A DNA stretch of 64,000 nucleotides from Sphingomonas sp. S-NIH.Pt15_0812. Its GTDB lineage: Bacteria; Pseudomonadota; Alphaproteobacteria; Sphingomonadales; Sphingomonadaceae. A program made the translations under genes and the position numbers. Below are positions 44,901 to 53,102 of the stretch, piece by piece. Where the stretch lies: the NCBI RefSeq assembly GCF_003951315.1, contig NZ_QLJH01000002.1:62001-126000 (forward strand), given 5' to 3'. The stretch's first letter is position 1. Each line of letters opens with the position of its first letter. The notes below the pieces were generated by a model. It searched no databases, was not told the DNA's origin, and was given only the letters and a program-made list of their open reading frames with translations.

Positions 44901-46214
44901 ATGGCCGACCTGTTCGCCGGTATCGATCCGCCCCCCGCCCCGCCCGCCGACCCCGCCCCCGACGCGCCGCTGGCCGACCGGCTGCGTCCGCGCACATTGG
45001 CCGACGTGGTCGGACAGACCCATCTGACCGGTCCGGACGGCGCGATCGGGCGGATGGTCGCGGCGGGCCGGCTGTCATCGATGATCCTGTGGGGGCCGCC
45101 CGGCACCGGCAAGACCACGACCGCCCGCCTGCTGGCGGATGCGGTGGGCCTGCGCTTCGTCGCCATCTCCGCCGTCTTCTCCGGCGTCGCCGACCTGAAG
45201 AAGGCATTCGCCGAGGCGCGCGACCATGCCCAGCTCGGCAAGCGCACCCTGTTGTTCGTGGACGAGATCCACCGCTTCAACCGCGCGCAGCAGGACGGCT
45301 TCCTGCCCTATGTCGAGGACGGCACCGTCACCTTGGTCGGCGCCACGACCGAGAACCCGTCCTTCGAACTCAACGCCGCTCTGCTCAGCCGGGCGCAGGT
45401 GCTGATCCTCCATCGGCTCGACCGCGACGCGCTGGAGCTGCTGCTGACCCGCGCCGAGGCGGTGATGGAGCGCCCGCTGCCGGTGACGGACGCCGCGCGC
45501 GACGCGCTGGTCGCCAGCGCCGATGGCGATGGCCGCTTCCTGCTCAACCAGGCGGAGACCTTGTTCTCGGTCGACCTGCCCGAGCCGCTCGACCCGGCGG
45601 GCCTGTCCGCCTTCCTGCAACGCCGCGTCGCGGTCTATGACAAGGATCGCGAGGGGCATTACAACCTCATTTCGGCGCTCCACAAATCGATCCGCGGCTC
45701 GGACCCGCAGGCCGCGCTCTATTATCTGGCGCGGATGCTGACGGCGGGCGAGGACCCGCTCTTCCTGCTCCGCCGACTGGTCCGCGCGGCGGTGGAGGAT
45801 ATCGGCCTCGCCGACCCGCAGGCGCTGACCCAGTGCATCGCCGCCAGGGACAGCTACGACTTTCTCGGCTCGCCGGAGGGGGAACTCGCGATCGCCCAGG
45901 CCTGCGTCTATCTGGCGACCGCCCCCAAGTCGAACGCGGTGTACAAGGCGCAAAAGGCCGCGTGGAAGACCGCGCGCGAGACCGGCTCGCTGATGCCGCC
46001 CGACAATATCCTGAACGCGCCGACCAAGCTGATGAAGCAGATCGGCTATGGCCAGGGGTATGAGTACGACCATGACGCGGAGGGCGGCTTTTCCGGCGCC
46101 AATTACTGGCCGGACGCGCTGGGGCCGCAGCGCTTCTACGAGCCGACGGAGCGCGGCTTCGAAAAGCGCATCGCGGAGCGGCTGGCCTGGTGGGACGAAC
46201 GCCGCCGACGCTGA
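44901..46214 (+). CDS. rarA: Replication-associated recombination ATPase RarA (MgsA)
   Basis: A 437-residue AAA+ clamp-loader-like ATPase that acts at stalled replication forks. N-terminal Pro/Asp-rich residues are followed by [19 protein letters not shown] near 25, Walker [15 protein letters not shown] near 64, Walker [13 protein letters not shown] near 115, sensor 1 [12 protein letters not shown] and the MgsA C-terminal domain with [20 protein letters not shown]. The end [19 protein letters not shown] is typical. The ATG at 44901 is preferred over one 42 bases upstream. The gene is divergent from lipA with about 110 bases between. Confidence 0.95.
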   Translation: MADLFAGIDPPPAPPADPAPDAPLADRLRPRTLADVVGQTHLTGPDGAIGRMVAAGRLSSMILWGPPGTGKTTTARLLADAVGLRFVAISAVFSGVADLKKAFAEARDHAQLGKRTLLFVDEIHRFNRAQQDGFLPYVEDGTVTLVGATTENPSFELNAALLSRAQVLILHRLDRDALELLLTRAEAVMERPLPVTDAARDALVASADGDGRFLLNQAETLFSVDLPEPLDPAGLSAFLQRRVAVYDKDREGHYNLISALHKSIRGSDPQAALYYLARMLTAGEDPLFLLRRLVRAAVEDIGLADPQALTQCIAARDSYDFLGSPEGELAIAQACVYLATAPKSNAVYKAQKAAWKTARETGSLMPPDNILNAPTKLMKQIGYGQGYEYDHDAEGGFSGANYWPDALGPQRFYEPTERGFEKRIAERLAWWDERRRR

Positions 46215-46255
46215 CCGCGCTTGCGGTCGGACGCGGGGGGCGGCAGGACGATCCC

Positions 46256-47056
46256 ATGCCCCGTCAGATCACCGCCTATTCCAATCCCCTGGTCAAAAGC
46301 GTCCGCGACCTGCGCGACAAGCGCCATCGCCGCGAACAAGGCCGCTTCCTGGCCGAGGGCCTGCGCATCCTGACCGAAGCGCGGGAGGGCGGCCGCCTGC
46401 CCTCGCTGCTGTTCTTCGCCGCCGCCAGCGCGCAGCATCCGCTGGTCATGCGCCTGATCGACGCGGTCGAGGCCGCGGGCGGCGAGGCGATCGAGACAGT
46501 GCCCGACATCCTCTCCAAGCTGTCCGGCAAGGACAATCCCCAGGCGGTGGTCGGCGTGTTCGAGGAGTTCGAGACCTCGCTCGACGATCTCGACCGGTCG
46601 AGCGCGGGCATCTGGCTGGTCGCCGAACGGCTGCGCGATCCGGGCAATCTCGGCACGATCCTGCGCACCGGCGATGCCGTCGGGGCGGGCGGGCTGATCC
46701 TGGTCGGCGAATGCGTCGATCCCTTCTCGGTCGAGGCCGTGCGCGCCAGCATGGGCGCGCTGTTCACGGTGCCGGTGGTGCGGACCGAGTGGCAGCCCTT
46801 TCTCGACTGGCTGCGCCGGGGGCCGGGGCAGTTGGTCGGGCTCAGCCTCGATACCGAACATGACTATCGGGCCGCCCGCTATGCCGCCCCCACCTTCCTC
46901 CTGACCGGCAACGAGGCGCAGGGGATGCCGGCCGATTATGCCGCGGCCTGCGACCTGCTGGTCAAGATCCCGATGCTGGGCAAGGCAGACAGCCTGAACG
47001 CGGCGGTGGCAACGGCGGTGATGGCCTATGAAGTGCTGGCGCAACAGCGCGGCTGA
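46256..47056 (+). CDS. TrmH/SpoU-family RNA 2'-O-methyltransferase
   Basis: A 266-residue SPOUT methyltransferase. The N-terminal substrate-binding domain reads NPLVKSVRDLRDKRHRRE and GRFLAEGLRILTEA. The SPOUT knot domain has motif 1 LRDPGNLGTILRTGDAVGAGG near 132, then VRASMGALFTVPVVRT, motif 2 LTGNEAQGMP near 220 and motif 3 KIPMLGKADSLNAAVATAVMAYE near 235, where SAM binds. The target is likely a 23S rRNA or tRNA ribose. AGGA lies 8 bases before the ATG. It lies 41 bases after rarA. Confidence 0.93.
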   Translation: MPRQITAYSNPLVKSVRDLRDKRHRREQGRFLAEGLRILTEAREGGRLPSLLFFAAASAQHPLVMRLIDAVEAAGGEAIETVPDILSKLSGKDNPQAVVGVFEEFETSLDDLDRSSAGIWLVAERLRDPGNLGTILRTGDAVGAGGLILVGECVDPFSVEAVRASMGALFTVPVVRTEWQPFLDWLRRGPGQLVGLSLDTEHDYRAARYAAPTFLLTGNEAQGMPADYAAACDLLVKIPMLGKADSLNAAVATAVMAYEVLAQQRG

Positions 47057-47072
47057 TCCAGGGAGAGCGACG

Positions 47073-47471
47073 ATGCGGACGATGCGGACGATGCGGACGA
47101 TGGTGACGATTGCGGCAATGGCGATGCTGGCGGCCTGTTCCGGCGCGCCCGAGGCACCGGCGCCCGCCGATCCGGTGGCACTGGCCAAGACATCCGCCGC
47201 GCAGATCCTGGCCACCGTACCCAAGTCGCTGGGCGGCGGCGTCCGCATCACCGGCGCGGCGGCCGAGGGGCGGACGCTGACCATCGCGCTCGACGGCATG
47301 GACGACTGGCGCGGGCAATATAGCGATGCCAGCATGGCGACGACGATGAAGCGCGGCATTTGCTTCGAACCGGGCGTCGATGCGCTGACCAAGGCCAAGG
47401 GGCTGGTCCGCCTGCAAAGTCGCGACACCAGGGGGGTGGCGCTGCCGCCCCTGCTGATCGATGCGTGTTGA
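47073..47471 (+). CDS. Small lipoprotein with a 9-base repeat at its start
   Basis: A 132-residue lipoprotein. The start region carries ATGCGGACG three times in tandem, giving MRTMRTMRTM, followed by a hydrophobic stretch and lipobox MLAACSG with the lipidated Cys near residue 22. The mature part is an alpha/beta domain with KSLGGGVRITGAAAEGRTL and two further Cys. No family is recognised. GGGAGA lies 6 bases before the first ATG. Each of the three repeat ATGs could start translation, so the leader length may vary. Confidence 0.75.
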   Translation: MRTMRTMRTMVTIAAMAMLAACSGAPEAPAPADPVALAKTSAAQILATVPKSLGGGVRITGAAAEGRTLTIALDGMDDWRGQYSDASMATTMKRGICFEPGVDALTKAKGLVRLQSRDTRGVALPPLLIDAC

Positions 47472-47560
47472 TGGGGGTCGCGCGGAAATCTGTCGGGTGA
47501 TCCAGCCGTATCGACGCTGCACCGCCAGCCGGATGTGACCTAACCCTTCCTACCTTCCTG

Positions 47561-47662
47561 TTCCCCGGCGAAGGCCGGGGCCCAGTTGGAAAGGTGGCAG
47601 TAACGGAGCACTACCCTTCATTACCAACGTCCCCCAACTAGGCCCCGGCCTTCGCCGGGGAA
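47561..47662. repeat. Inverted repeat with 22-base perfect arms
   Basis: The left arm 47561-47582 (TTCCCCGGCGAAGGCCGGGG, plus CC) is repeated exactly as reverse complement at 47641-47662, and the pairing continues after a one-base mismatch with AGTTGG/CCAACT (47584-47589 and 47634-47639). The spacer is about 45 bases. The element sits between two convergent genes and looks like a dispersed non-coding repeat; it would form a long hairpin and could end transcription from both sides. The surrounding 247-base gap holds no gene. Confidence 0.78.
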
Positions 47663-47718
47663 CACGGCGTCAGGAAACGACAATCCTCTCGCGATAACAC
47701 CGCCGCTCGGCGTCGCCC

Positions 47719-49155
47719 TTACTCCGCCGCCGTCACCAACTTCGTCAGAGGCCGTGCCGACTGCTCGCCGACCGGCAGCGGCTCGATCGTCTTGCCGGCG
47801 GTGTCGATCTTGAGCTGTTCGAAGCGGCGCGCCTGGGTCAGCACCTGGCTTTCCAGCGACCCGACGAACTGGTTGTAGGCGGACATCGCCGTGTCGAGAT
47901 TGCGGCCGAGCTTGGACACATGCCCGCCCATCGTCGCGAGCCGGGCGTACAGCTCCTTGCCCAGCATCCCGATCTCGCGCGCCTGTTCCGCCAGCATCTC
48001 CTGCCGCCAAACCGCCGCCACCGTCCGCGCGATCGCGATCAGGTTGGTCGGCGTCGCCAGCAGCACCCGCTTGTCGAAGGCATAATCCCACAGCGTCGAA
48101 TCCTGCTCCAGCGCGGCGGAGAGGAAATGCTCGCCCGGCACGAACATGACGACATAATCGGGGGTATCGTCGAACTGCGTCCAATAGCTCTTGGCGCCCA
48201 GGCCATTCACATGCGCCCGCATCGAGGCAGCGTGGCGGGCCAGGCCGACCTGCCGCGCATCGTCGTCGATCGCGCCGAACGCGTCCTGGTAATCGTTCAG
48301 AGACACCTTGGCGTCGATGACCAGCGACTTGCCGCCCGGCACGCGCACGATCGCGTCGGGACGCAACCGCCCGCCCTCGCCGTCCGACACGCTGACCTCG
48401 GTCGCGAAGTCGGTATGTTCGGACAGGCCGCAATTCTCCAGCACGTTGCGGAGCTGCTGCTCGCCCCAGCGCCCGCGCGCCTTGGGGGCGTTGCGCAGCG
48501 CATTGACCAGCTTGGCGGCCTCGCTGCGCACCGTCTCCTGCCCGACGCGCATCGATTCCATCAGGCCTTGCAGATTGCCGAACGCGTCGCGCCGCTCCTT
48601 CTCGACCTGCGCCACGCCCTCCTCATAGCGCTGGAGCCGGTCGTTCACCGGCTGGAGCAGCGCGCTGAGCTTGGCGCCCTGCGCAGCCTCGGAAGCGGCG
48701 AAGCGGGCATTGGCCTGTTCGAGGAACTGGGTCTGCGCCGATTCGAGCGCCTTGGCGGCCGCGGCGCCGAACTGCGCGGTCATCGTCTCGCGCGCTTCAT
48801 GCAACTGGCGCAGCGTCTGCTGGTGCGCGGCCTCGCGCTCGGCGGATTGCGCGCGCAGGCCGGCGAGCTCCTGCGCCGCCGATCGCAGCGCCTGCAACTC
48901 GGCGGTCAGCGCCTGATGGGCGGCATGGCGCTCCTCGACCTGCGCGCGAAGCGTCGCCACATCCTGCAATGCCTGGTTGCGCTCGCGCTCGACCGAGTCG
49001 CGCGCCTGCCGCACCAGATCGGCATCGGCCACCCGCTGCTTCGCGAGCGCCAGATCGGCGGCCAGTCCGGCCGACTTGCGTCCCGCCAGCAGCCAGCCGA
49101 GCGCCAGTCCCGCCACCAGCGCGAACAGCGAGGCGACGATCATCGCGACCGTCAT
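47719..49155 (-). CDS. rmuC: DNA recombination protein RmuC
   Basis: A 478-residue protein with an N-terminal membrane helix (VAMIVASLFALVAGLALGWLL), then a long coiled coil (residues about 30-215; Ala/Glu/Gln-rich), then the conserved RmuC nuclease-like domain (about 215-420) with RGRWGEQQLRNVLENCGL, DAIVRVPGGKSLVIDAKVSL, the SYWTQFDDTPDYVVMFVPGE segment and LLATPTNLIAIARTVAAVW. RmuC limits genome rearrangement at inverted repeats; the catalytic-type Asp and Lys in VIDAKVSL are present. It is transcribed towards the inverted repeat at 47561. Confidence 0.95.
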   Translation of the reverse strand: MTVAMIVASLFALVAGLALGWLLAGRKSAGLAADLALAKQRVADADLVRQARDSVERERNQALQDVATLRAQVEERHAAHQALTAELQALRSAAQELAGLRAQSAEREAAHQQTLRQLHEARETMTAQFGAAAAKALESAQTQFLEQANARFAASEAAQGAKLSALLQPVNDRLQRYEEGVAQVEKERRDAFGNLQGLMESMRVGQETVRSEAAKLVNALRNAPKARGRWGEQQLRNVLENCGLSEHTDFATEVSVSDGEGGRLRPDAIVRVPGGKSLVIDAKVSLNDYQDAFGAIDDDARQVGLARHAASMRAHVNGLGAKSYWTQFDDTPDYVVMFVPGEHFLSAALEQDSTLWDYAFDKRVLLATPTNLIAIARTVAAVWRQEMLAEQAREIGMLGKELYARLATMGGHVSKLGRNLDTAMSAYNQFVGSLESQVLTQARRFEQLKIDTAGKTIEPLPVGEQSARPLTKLVTAAE

Positions 49156-49278
49156 CGGCCACCCCCGGTCATGGGAGAGACGGAGATGGCGACGGGCGGG
49201 GAAGCATCAGACATGGCCGGGAACGTACAGCGAACGCACCCGGCCGGAAAGGGGCTTTCTCCCGCCGCCCCGGCCGAG

Positions 49279-49800
49279 TCAGTTGCGCCGCTGCTTGGCC
49301 AGCTTCTTCAGCAGCATGTCGCGCTTCAGCCGCGACACATGGTCGATGAACAGAACGCCGTTCAGATGGTCGATCTCATGCTGCATGCAGGTGGCGAGCA
49401 GGCCGTCCAGTTCCTCCTCATGCGACGCCCCCGTCTCGTCCATCCAGCGGACGCGGCAGCGCGCCGGGCGGCGGACCTCGGCATATTGATCCGGGATCGA
49501 CAGGCAGCCCTCATTATAGCTGGACAGTTCCTCGGACGCCGACAGGATCTCGGGATTGATATAGGCCTTGGGCGCGCGGATCGGCTTGCCCTCCTCATCC
49601 TCGTCGGCCTGGAGGTCGATGACCAGGATGCGCTGATCGACGCCGACCTGGATCGCGGCGAGACCGATGCCATTCGCGGCATACATGGTGTCGAACATGT
49701 CGGCGACGAACTGGCGGACCCCGTCGTCGACCTCGCCGACGGGCTTGGAGACGAGGCGCAGGCGCGGATCGGGGATTTCGACGATGGGAAGTACGGACAT
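49279..49800 (-). CDS. def: Peptide deformylase
   Basis: A 173-residue metallo-enzyme that removes the formyl group from nascent protein N-termini. The three signature motifs are all present: [10 protein letters not shown] near residue 45, EGCLSIP near 96 (metal-ligand Cys) and [14 protein letters not shown] near 140 (HEXXH). The length is normal. The start [15 protein letters not shown] at 49800 is preferred over a longer open frame. No fmt gene follows it in this direction, although def-fmt is a common pairing. Confidence 0.97.
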   Translation of the reverse strand: MSVLPIVEIPDPRLRLVSKPVGEVDDGVRQFVADMFDTMYAANGIGLAAIQVGVDQRILVIDLQADEDEEGKPIRAPKAYINPEILSASEELSSYNEGCLSIPDQYAEVRRPARCRVRWMDETGASHEEELDGLLATCMQHEIDHLNGVLFIDHVSRLKRDMLLKKLAKQRRN

Positions 49801-49832
49801 GGCGGCGGGGCTAAGTCCCCCCGCCCGCAGCG

Positions 49833-50321
49833 TCAAGCGGCGACGCCGCCCCGCCCCAGCCGCGCCAACAGATCATGCTGCATCGCGCGGACCGGGCTGC
49901 CCGCCGCTTCGGCCGCCTCGCGCGCCCCGTCCCCGGCCAGCGCCCGGTCGAGCACGGCGGCACGGCGGAACAGCGCCTGGCTCGCCTCGACCAGATGCCG
50001 CGCCTCGTCCGGCAGGCGCGACAGCATGTCGTCCTCGCTGGTGATTTCCTCACTCAGCCGACGATTGGCGGTCAGCGCCTCGGCCGGCGTCAGCTCGCCC
50101 GCCGCCACGGCGCGGCGGACCAGCAGCCAGGCGATGACGTGCATCAGCCGCGTCGTCACCTTCAGCGACTCGCAACTGAACGCCACCCGCGCCACGGGCG
50201 GCAAGGTGTCGCGGTCGCGGCGGCTGCGATCGTCGAAATAGCTGCGCGCCTCGTCGGCGAGCAGCATGGCATCGGTATAAAGCGCGCTCACGAGACGCGT
50301 CTGGAAGCCCGCAGGTGACAT
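49833..50321 (-). CDS. DUF1465 protein, possible RcdA-like ClpXP adaptor
   Basis: A 162-residue helical protein of the DUF1465 family: [19 protein letters not shown] near residue 13, [26 protein letters not shown] near 47 and [26 protein letters not shown] near 103. As far as I recall, this family includes Caulobacter RcdA, a ClpXP adaptor for cell-cycle proteolysis; that link is from memory and should be checked. The start is uncertain (50321 or 50333). It lies between def and the DUF465 genes, a grouping frequent in alphaproteobacteria. Confidence 0.8.
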   Translation of the reverse strand: MSPAGFQTRLVSALYTDAMLLADEARSYFDDRSRRDRDTLPPVARVAFSCESLKVTTRLMHVIAWLLVRRAVAAGELTPAEALTANRRLSEEITSEDDMLSRLPDEARHLVEASQALFRRAAVLDRALAGDGAREAAEAAGSPVRAMQHDLLARLGRGGVAA

Positions 50322-50417
50322 CGAGCCGATCATGCCCGGCGGCATGGCACAGGCCGCGGCACCTGCCCAGAGCCTATCCGACGCCACCCCGTCCCGAATC
50401 GGGGCGCGGCGGCGCGG

Positions 50418-50615
50418 TCAGGCGATGATATCGGGCAGCAACTGATCCTCCAGCATCGAGATTTCGTCGCGGAGACGCAGCTTGCGCTTCTTCAGGCGGG
50501 CAAGCTGCAACTGGTCCGGCGCGCCGTGCGATTGGAGCGCCGCCAGTGCCACGTCCAGGTCGCGATGCTCGGTGCGCAGTTCCTGCAACCGGGCGTTGAT
50601 CTCGCTGTCGTCCAT
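50418..50615 (-). CDS. DUF465 (YdcH-like) small helical protein
   Basis: A 65-residue protein of the DUF465/YdcH family: INARLQELRTEHRDLDVAL, then LQLARLKKRKLRLRDEISML, which forms a helical hairpin. The KKRKLRLRDEI element is the family hallmark. An upstream in-frame extension lacks this character, so MDDSEINARL at 50615 is taken as the start. It is divergent from a second DUF465 gene 181 bases away. Function unknown. Confidence 0.85.
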   Translation of the reverse strand: MDDSEINARLQELRTEHRDLDVALAALQSHGAPDQLQLARLKKRKLRLRDEISMLEDQLLPDIIA

Positions 50616-50795
50616 CCTGTCCCCGCGCCCCTTTTGATCCCCGCGCCGTACCGGTTTCCCTTCCAGCGCGCGGGAACGCCGTACAGGACGCCGCCGCAAA
50701 AGTGCAACGGACGGTCGCAGTCGCGGTTTTTACCGGGCGACAAAGGACGCGTCCTATGTTCTATTCACCCTCGCTAGCTGAAGGAGAATCTGCCC

Positions 50796-50954
50796 ATGCA
50801 GTCCACCGCTCACCAGTCCGCACTGGAGGCCAAGCACGCGTCGATCGACCGACGCCTCGCCGAGGAGAGCCACCGGCCGCTCCCCGACACCGCGCTGATC
50901 GCGGCACTGAAGAAGCAGAAGCTACGACTGAAGGACGAGATCGTCAGCCACTGA
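50796..50954 (+). CDS. DUF465 (YdcH-like) very small helical protein
   Basis: A 52-residue protein, too short for many gene callers. It starts MQSTAHQSALEAKHASIDRR and ends LKKQKLRLKDEIVSH, matching the DUF465 hallmark KKxKLRLKDEI. AAGGAGA lies about 9 bases before the ATG, a strong ribosome site, and a clear intrinsic terminator follows. A longer open frame in another phase covers the same region and is a shadow. Together with the gene at 50418 it makes a divergent pair of the same family. Confidence 0.8.
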   Translation: MQSTAHQSALEAKHASIDRRLAEESHRPLPDTALIAALKKQKLRLKDEIVSH

Positions 50955-50980
50955 ACGTCGCACTAGACGTCCATGGTCGA

Positions 50981-51017
50981 CGCCGGCCCCGCCATCCTGG
51001 CAGGGCCGGCGTTTTGT
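50981..51017 (+). terminator. Intrinsic terminator after the small DUF465 gene
   Basis: CGCCGGCCC (50981-50989) pairs with GGGCCGGCG (51003-51011), a 9-base perfect stem with a 13-base loop, followed by TTTTGTTT. This is the clearest intrinsic terminator in the window and lies 26 bases after the DUF465 stop. Confidence 0.85.
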
Positions 51018-51040
51018 TTAGGGGCCGTGACGCGGACCGG

Positions 51041-51418
51041 TCAGCGACGCGGCGCGCCGAGCAGCGACTTGGCATAGGTCGGCGTCGTGGTGCCGCCACC
51101 CACGGGCAGGCGCGCCTTTTTCGGGTCGATCGGCGAATCGAGCGCGATGCCGATCCGGCCCTCCGCGCACCAGGCGACACGGCCCGGACATTCGCCGATA
51201 TTGCGCAGGTCGACCGTCACCCGCGCGCCGATCCCGACGATGCGCGGATATTCCGCCATCATCCCGCCCTCGGACAGGTTGCGGATTCGCACGTCATAGG
51301 TCTTGTCGACCCCGTCGAATCGAAGCTGCGCGGTCAGGAACAGGCTGTCGCGGCGATTGCTCCGCTTGCCGGCGCCCTCGGCTTCGTTCCTGCTGTCATC
51401 GCCGGTTGCGCCGTTCAT
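51041..51418 (-). CDS. PilZ-domain protein
   Basis: A 125-residue stand-alone PilZ domain, a cyclic-di-GMP receptor fold. The two binding motifs are visible: the RxxxR-type KRSNRRDSLFLTAQL near residue 18 and the NxSxxG motif NLSEGGMMAEYP near 47. The middle IGARVTVDLRNIGECPGRVAW and the end form the barrel. No output domain is attached, so it would act by binding a partner. It lies on the same strand as dksA, downstream of it. The terminator of the DUF465 gene lies just beyond its stop. Confidence 0.88.
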   Translation of the reverse strand: MNGATGDDSRNEAEGAGKRSNRRDSLFLTAQLRFDGVDKTYDVRIRNLSEGGMMAEYPRIVGIGARVTVDLRNIGECPGRVAWCAEGRIGIALDSPIDPKKARLPVGGGTTTPTYAKSLLGAPRR

Positions 51419-51571
51419 ATCCGATCCCGCTTCGTCCACTATTCGCCCGCACGCGATTGGGGCTGAATTCCTCAACAAAGCCCTAAAGGAAAGCCGCCCC
51501 CCAGTCCATGCGTCCCGCGACGGGACAGGCTATGCGGGACGAACGAACACGTCCTCGAGCGTTCACGACGA

Positions 51572-51599
51572 GGGCGGCGAAACCCATAGGTCGCCGCCC
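51572..51599. other. Hairpin in the gap between dksA and the PilZ gene
   Basis: GGGCGGCGA (51572-51580) and TCGCCGCCC (51591-51599) form a 9-base perfect stem with a 10-base loop. A second small hairpin, GTCCCG-CGA-CGGGAC, lies at 51512-51526. The 234-base gap (51419-51652) holds no protein gene. No T-run follows either stem. They could end dksA transcription or belong to a small non-coding RNA. Confidence 0.35.
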
Positions 51600-51652
51600 C
51601 GATATGGGAGGTAGAAAGCCGGCAGCTCGCAAGCAGCCGCGCTCGGAAGATC

Positions 51653-52111
51653 TCAATCTTCGCGCGACACCTTCTCGTGACGCTCATGACGCTCCTGCGC
51701 CTCGACGGTCATGGTCGCGATCGGCCGGGCCTCCAGCCGTGCCAGGCTGATCGGCTCACCGGTCACCTCGCAATAGCCATATTCGCCCTCGTCGATCCGC
51801 CGCAGCGCCGCCTCAATCTTGCTGATCAGCTTGCGCTGGCGATCGCGGGTGCGCAGTTCGATCGACCAGTCGGTTTCGCTCGACGCCCGGTCGGTCAGGT
51901 CGGATTCGCGCAGCGAGTCGAGTTGAAGCTGCGACAGCGTTCCCTGCGACTCCATCAGGATCGCCTCTTTCCACTGGTTCAGCTTCTTGCGGAAATAGGC
52001 TTGCTGTCGGGGATTCATGAACGGCTCGTCCGCCGTCGGGCGATAGCCGTCGTCATTGGCCACCATGTGGCCAGTGGAATGGTCGTCAACGCGATTCAAC
52101 ACCGTCGCCAT
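51653..52111 (-). CDS. dksA: RNA polymerase-binding transcription factor DksA
   Basis: A 152-residue DksA/TraR-family protein that works with ppGpp in the RNA polymerase secondary channel. The coiled-coil covers about residues 30-105 (FRKKLNQWKEAIL and LRRIDEGEYGYC), with the tip Asp/Ala-type region in SDLTDRASSETDW. The zinc-finger remnant keeps a single Cys (YGYCEVTGEPISLARLEARP) and lacks the other three, as in several alphaproteobacterial DksA proteins. GGAG lies 6 bases upstream of the ATG. A sigma-70-like promoter candidate lies 78 bases before the start. Confidence 0.94.
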   Translation of the reverse strand: MATVLNRVDDHSTGHMVANDDGYRPTADEPFMNPRQQAYFRKKLNQWKEAILMESQGTLSQLQLDSLRESDLTDRASSETDWSIELRTRDRQRKLISKIEAALRRIDEGEYGYCEVTGEPISLARLEARPIATMTVEAQERHERHEKVSRED

Positions 52112-52494
52112 ACCGATCTCCCTACGGCCCTGAAGCGGAGCGGATTGTCACCGTCTCTTACCCGCCGGGCCACCCCCAGATGATGCGGCCTATAGCTTCG
52201 TGAAGGTCGTGTCACAAGCAACCGTTCCACTGTCCCCGATATGGTTTTGACAGGATTGTTGCGTAGAAACCACGCTTTACCGGAATGAAGCGTCCATTCC
52301 GCCCGGATTTGGCACATCCGTATCCGAAATGGATCGACGGGGAGCGTCCAGGTTATTGATCCTGATCGATGATCGCCCGCGCCGGGACCATCGCGAGCCT
52401 TGCCGGCCCGGCGTCACATCATGCCGACAACAAGAGACCTCCGGGGCATGGGCGGCCCCGGCGGTCCCTCACGATCGGTCCAGTGAGGACGATG
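52112..52494. other. Intergenic region of about 383 bases before dksA
   Basis: No gene is seen. The left part carries the dksA promoter candidate (52189-52217). The middle, 52218-52320, is somewhat AT-richer and has several T-rich stretches. The right part is downstream of the host-attachment-family gene, and should hold its terminator, but no clear hairpin with a T-run was found. Confidence 0.5.
52189..52217 (-). promoter_or_regulatory. Sigma-70-like promoter candidate for dksA
   Basis: On the minus strand, TTGTGA (52217-52212) and TATAGG (52194-52189) are separated by exactly 17 bases. Four of six bases match the -35 consensus and four of six the -10 consensus. The predicted start would lie about 70 bases before the dksA ATG. 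Confidence 0.4.
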
Positions 52495-53010
52495 TCAGGC
52501 GTTCATGAGAGCTTGCTCGATCTGGTCGACCGGATGGCCCGTCAGATCCTTGGCCAGTTCGCCGACCAGCCGGCCGCTGACCTCCTTGTGGTAATGTTTG
52601 CGCAATTCGCCCAGCGTCTTGGGCGGTGCGACCACGATCAGCGACTCGAACTTGTTGGCGAGCGCCCGGCGTCGCAGCATGTCGGCGGTTTCGGCGGCGA
52701 ACCGGTCCTCCTCCTGCTGGTGATAGTCGGTTTCCTCGAACGACCCGCGCGAGGGTGCGAATTGCGCGCCCTGCCCGCCGCCGCCGGCCTGATTCGATCC
52801 GCCCTGCGCGATCGGCGGCGCACCCGCGCCGCTTTGGGTCGAACGCGCGCTGCCGGCCGCATCGGTCTTCTGCTCGCCGTCGCGCGGATTGACGTGTTCC
52901 TCCGCATGCTCGACCTTCAGGTTCGGGTGCTCCGCATCCCCCTCGTTACGGAAGAACAGGCTCTTGCGGCCATCCACCACCAGCACGAACGCGTTATGGG
53001 GAACCTGCAT
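52495..53010 (-). CDS. Host-attachment-family (baeRF-like) protein
   Basis: A 171-residue protein of the family annotated as required for attachment to host cells, related to the bacterial eRF1-like (baeRF) fold. The N-terminal strand [21 protein letters not shown] and the C-terminal [24 protein letters not shown] with a terminal [14 protein letters not shown] are typical. Residues about 45-90 are a Gly/Gln/Ser-rich linker. The family name is historical; the molecular role is not known. GGAG lies 6 bases before the ATG. It is divergent from serS. Confidence 0.85.
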   Translation of the reverse strand: MQVPHNAFVLVVDGRKSLFFRNEGDAEHPNLKVEHAEEHVNPRDGEQKTDAAGSARSTQSGAGAPPIAQGGSNQAGGGGQGAQFAPSRGSFEETDYHQQEEDRFAAETADMLRRRALANKFESLIVVAPPKTLGELRKHYHKEVSGRLVGELAKDLTGHPVDQIEQALMNA

Positions 53011-53102
53011 CGCTATCTCCTCTATCGGCTTGTTGTCGGTCGGGTAACGCGCGCGCGGCGGCACGGGTTGCGCGGTCCGGCCCCGCCCGCCATAGCCCGG
53101 CC

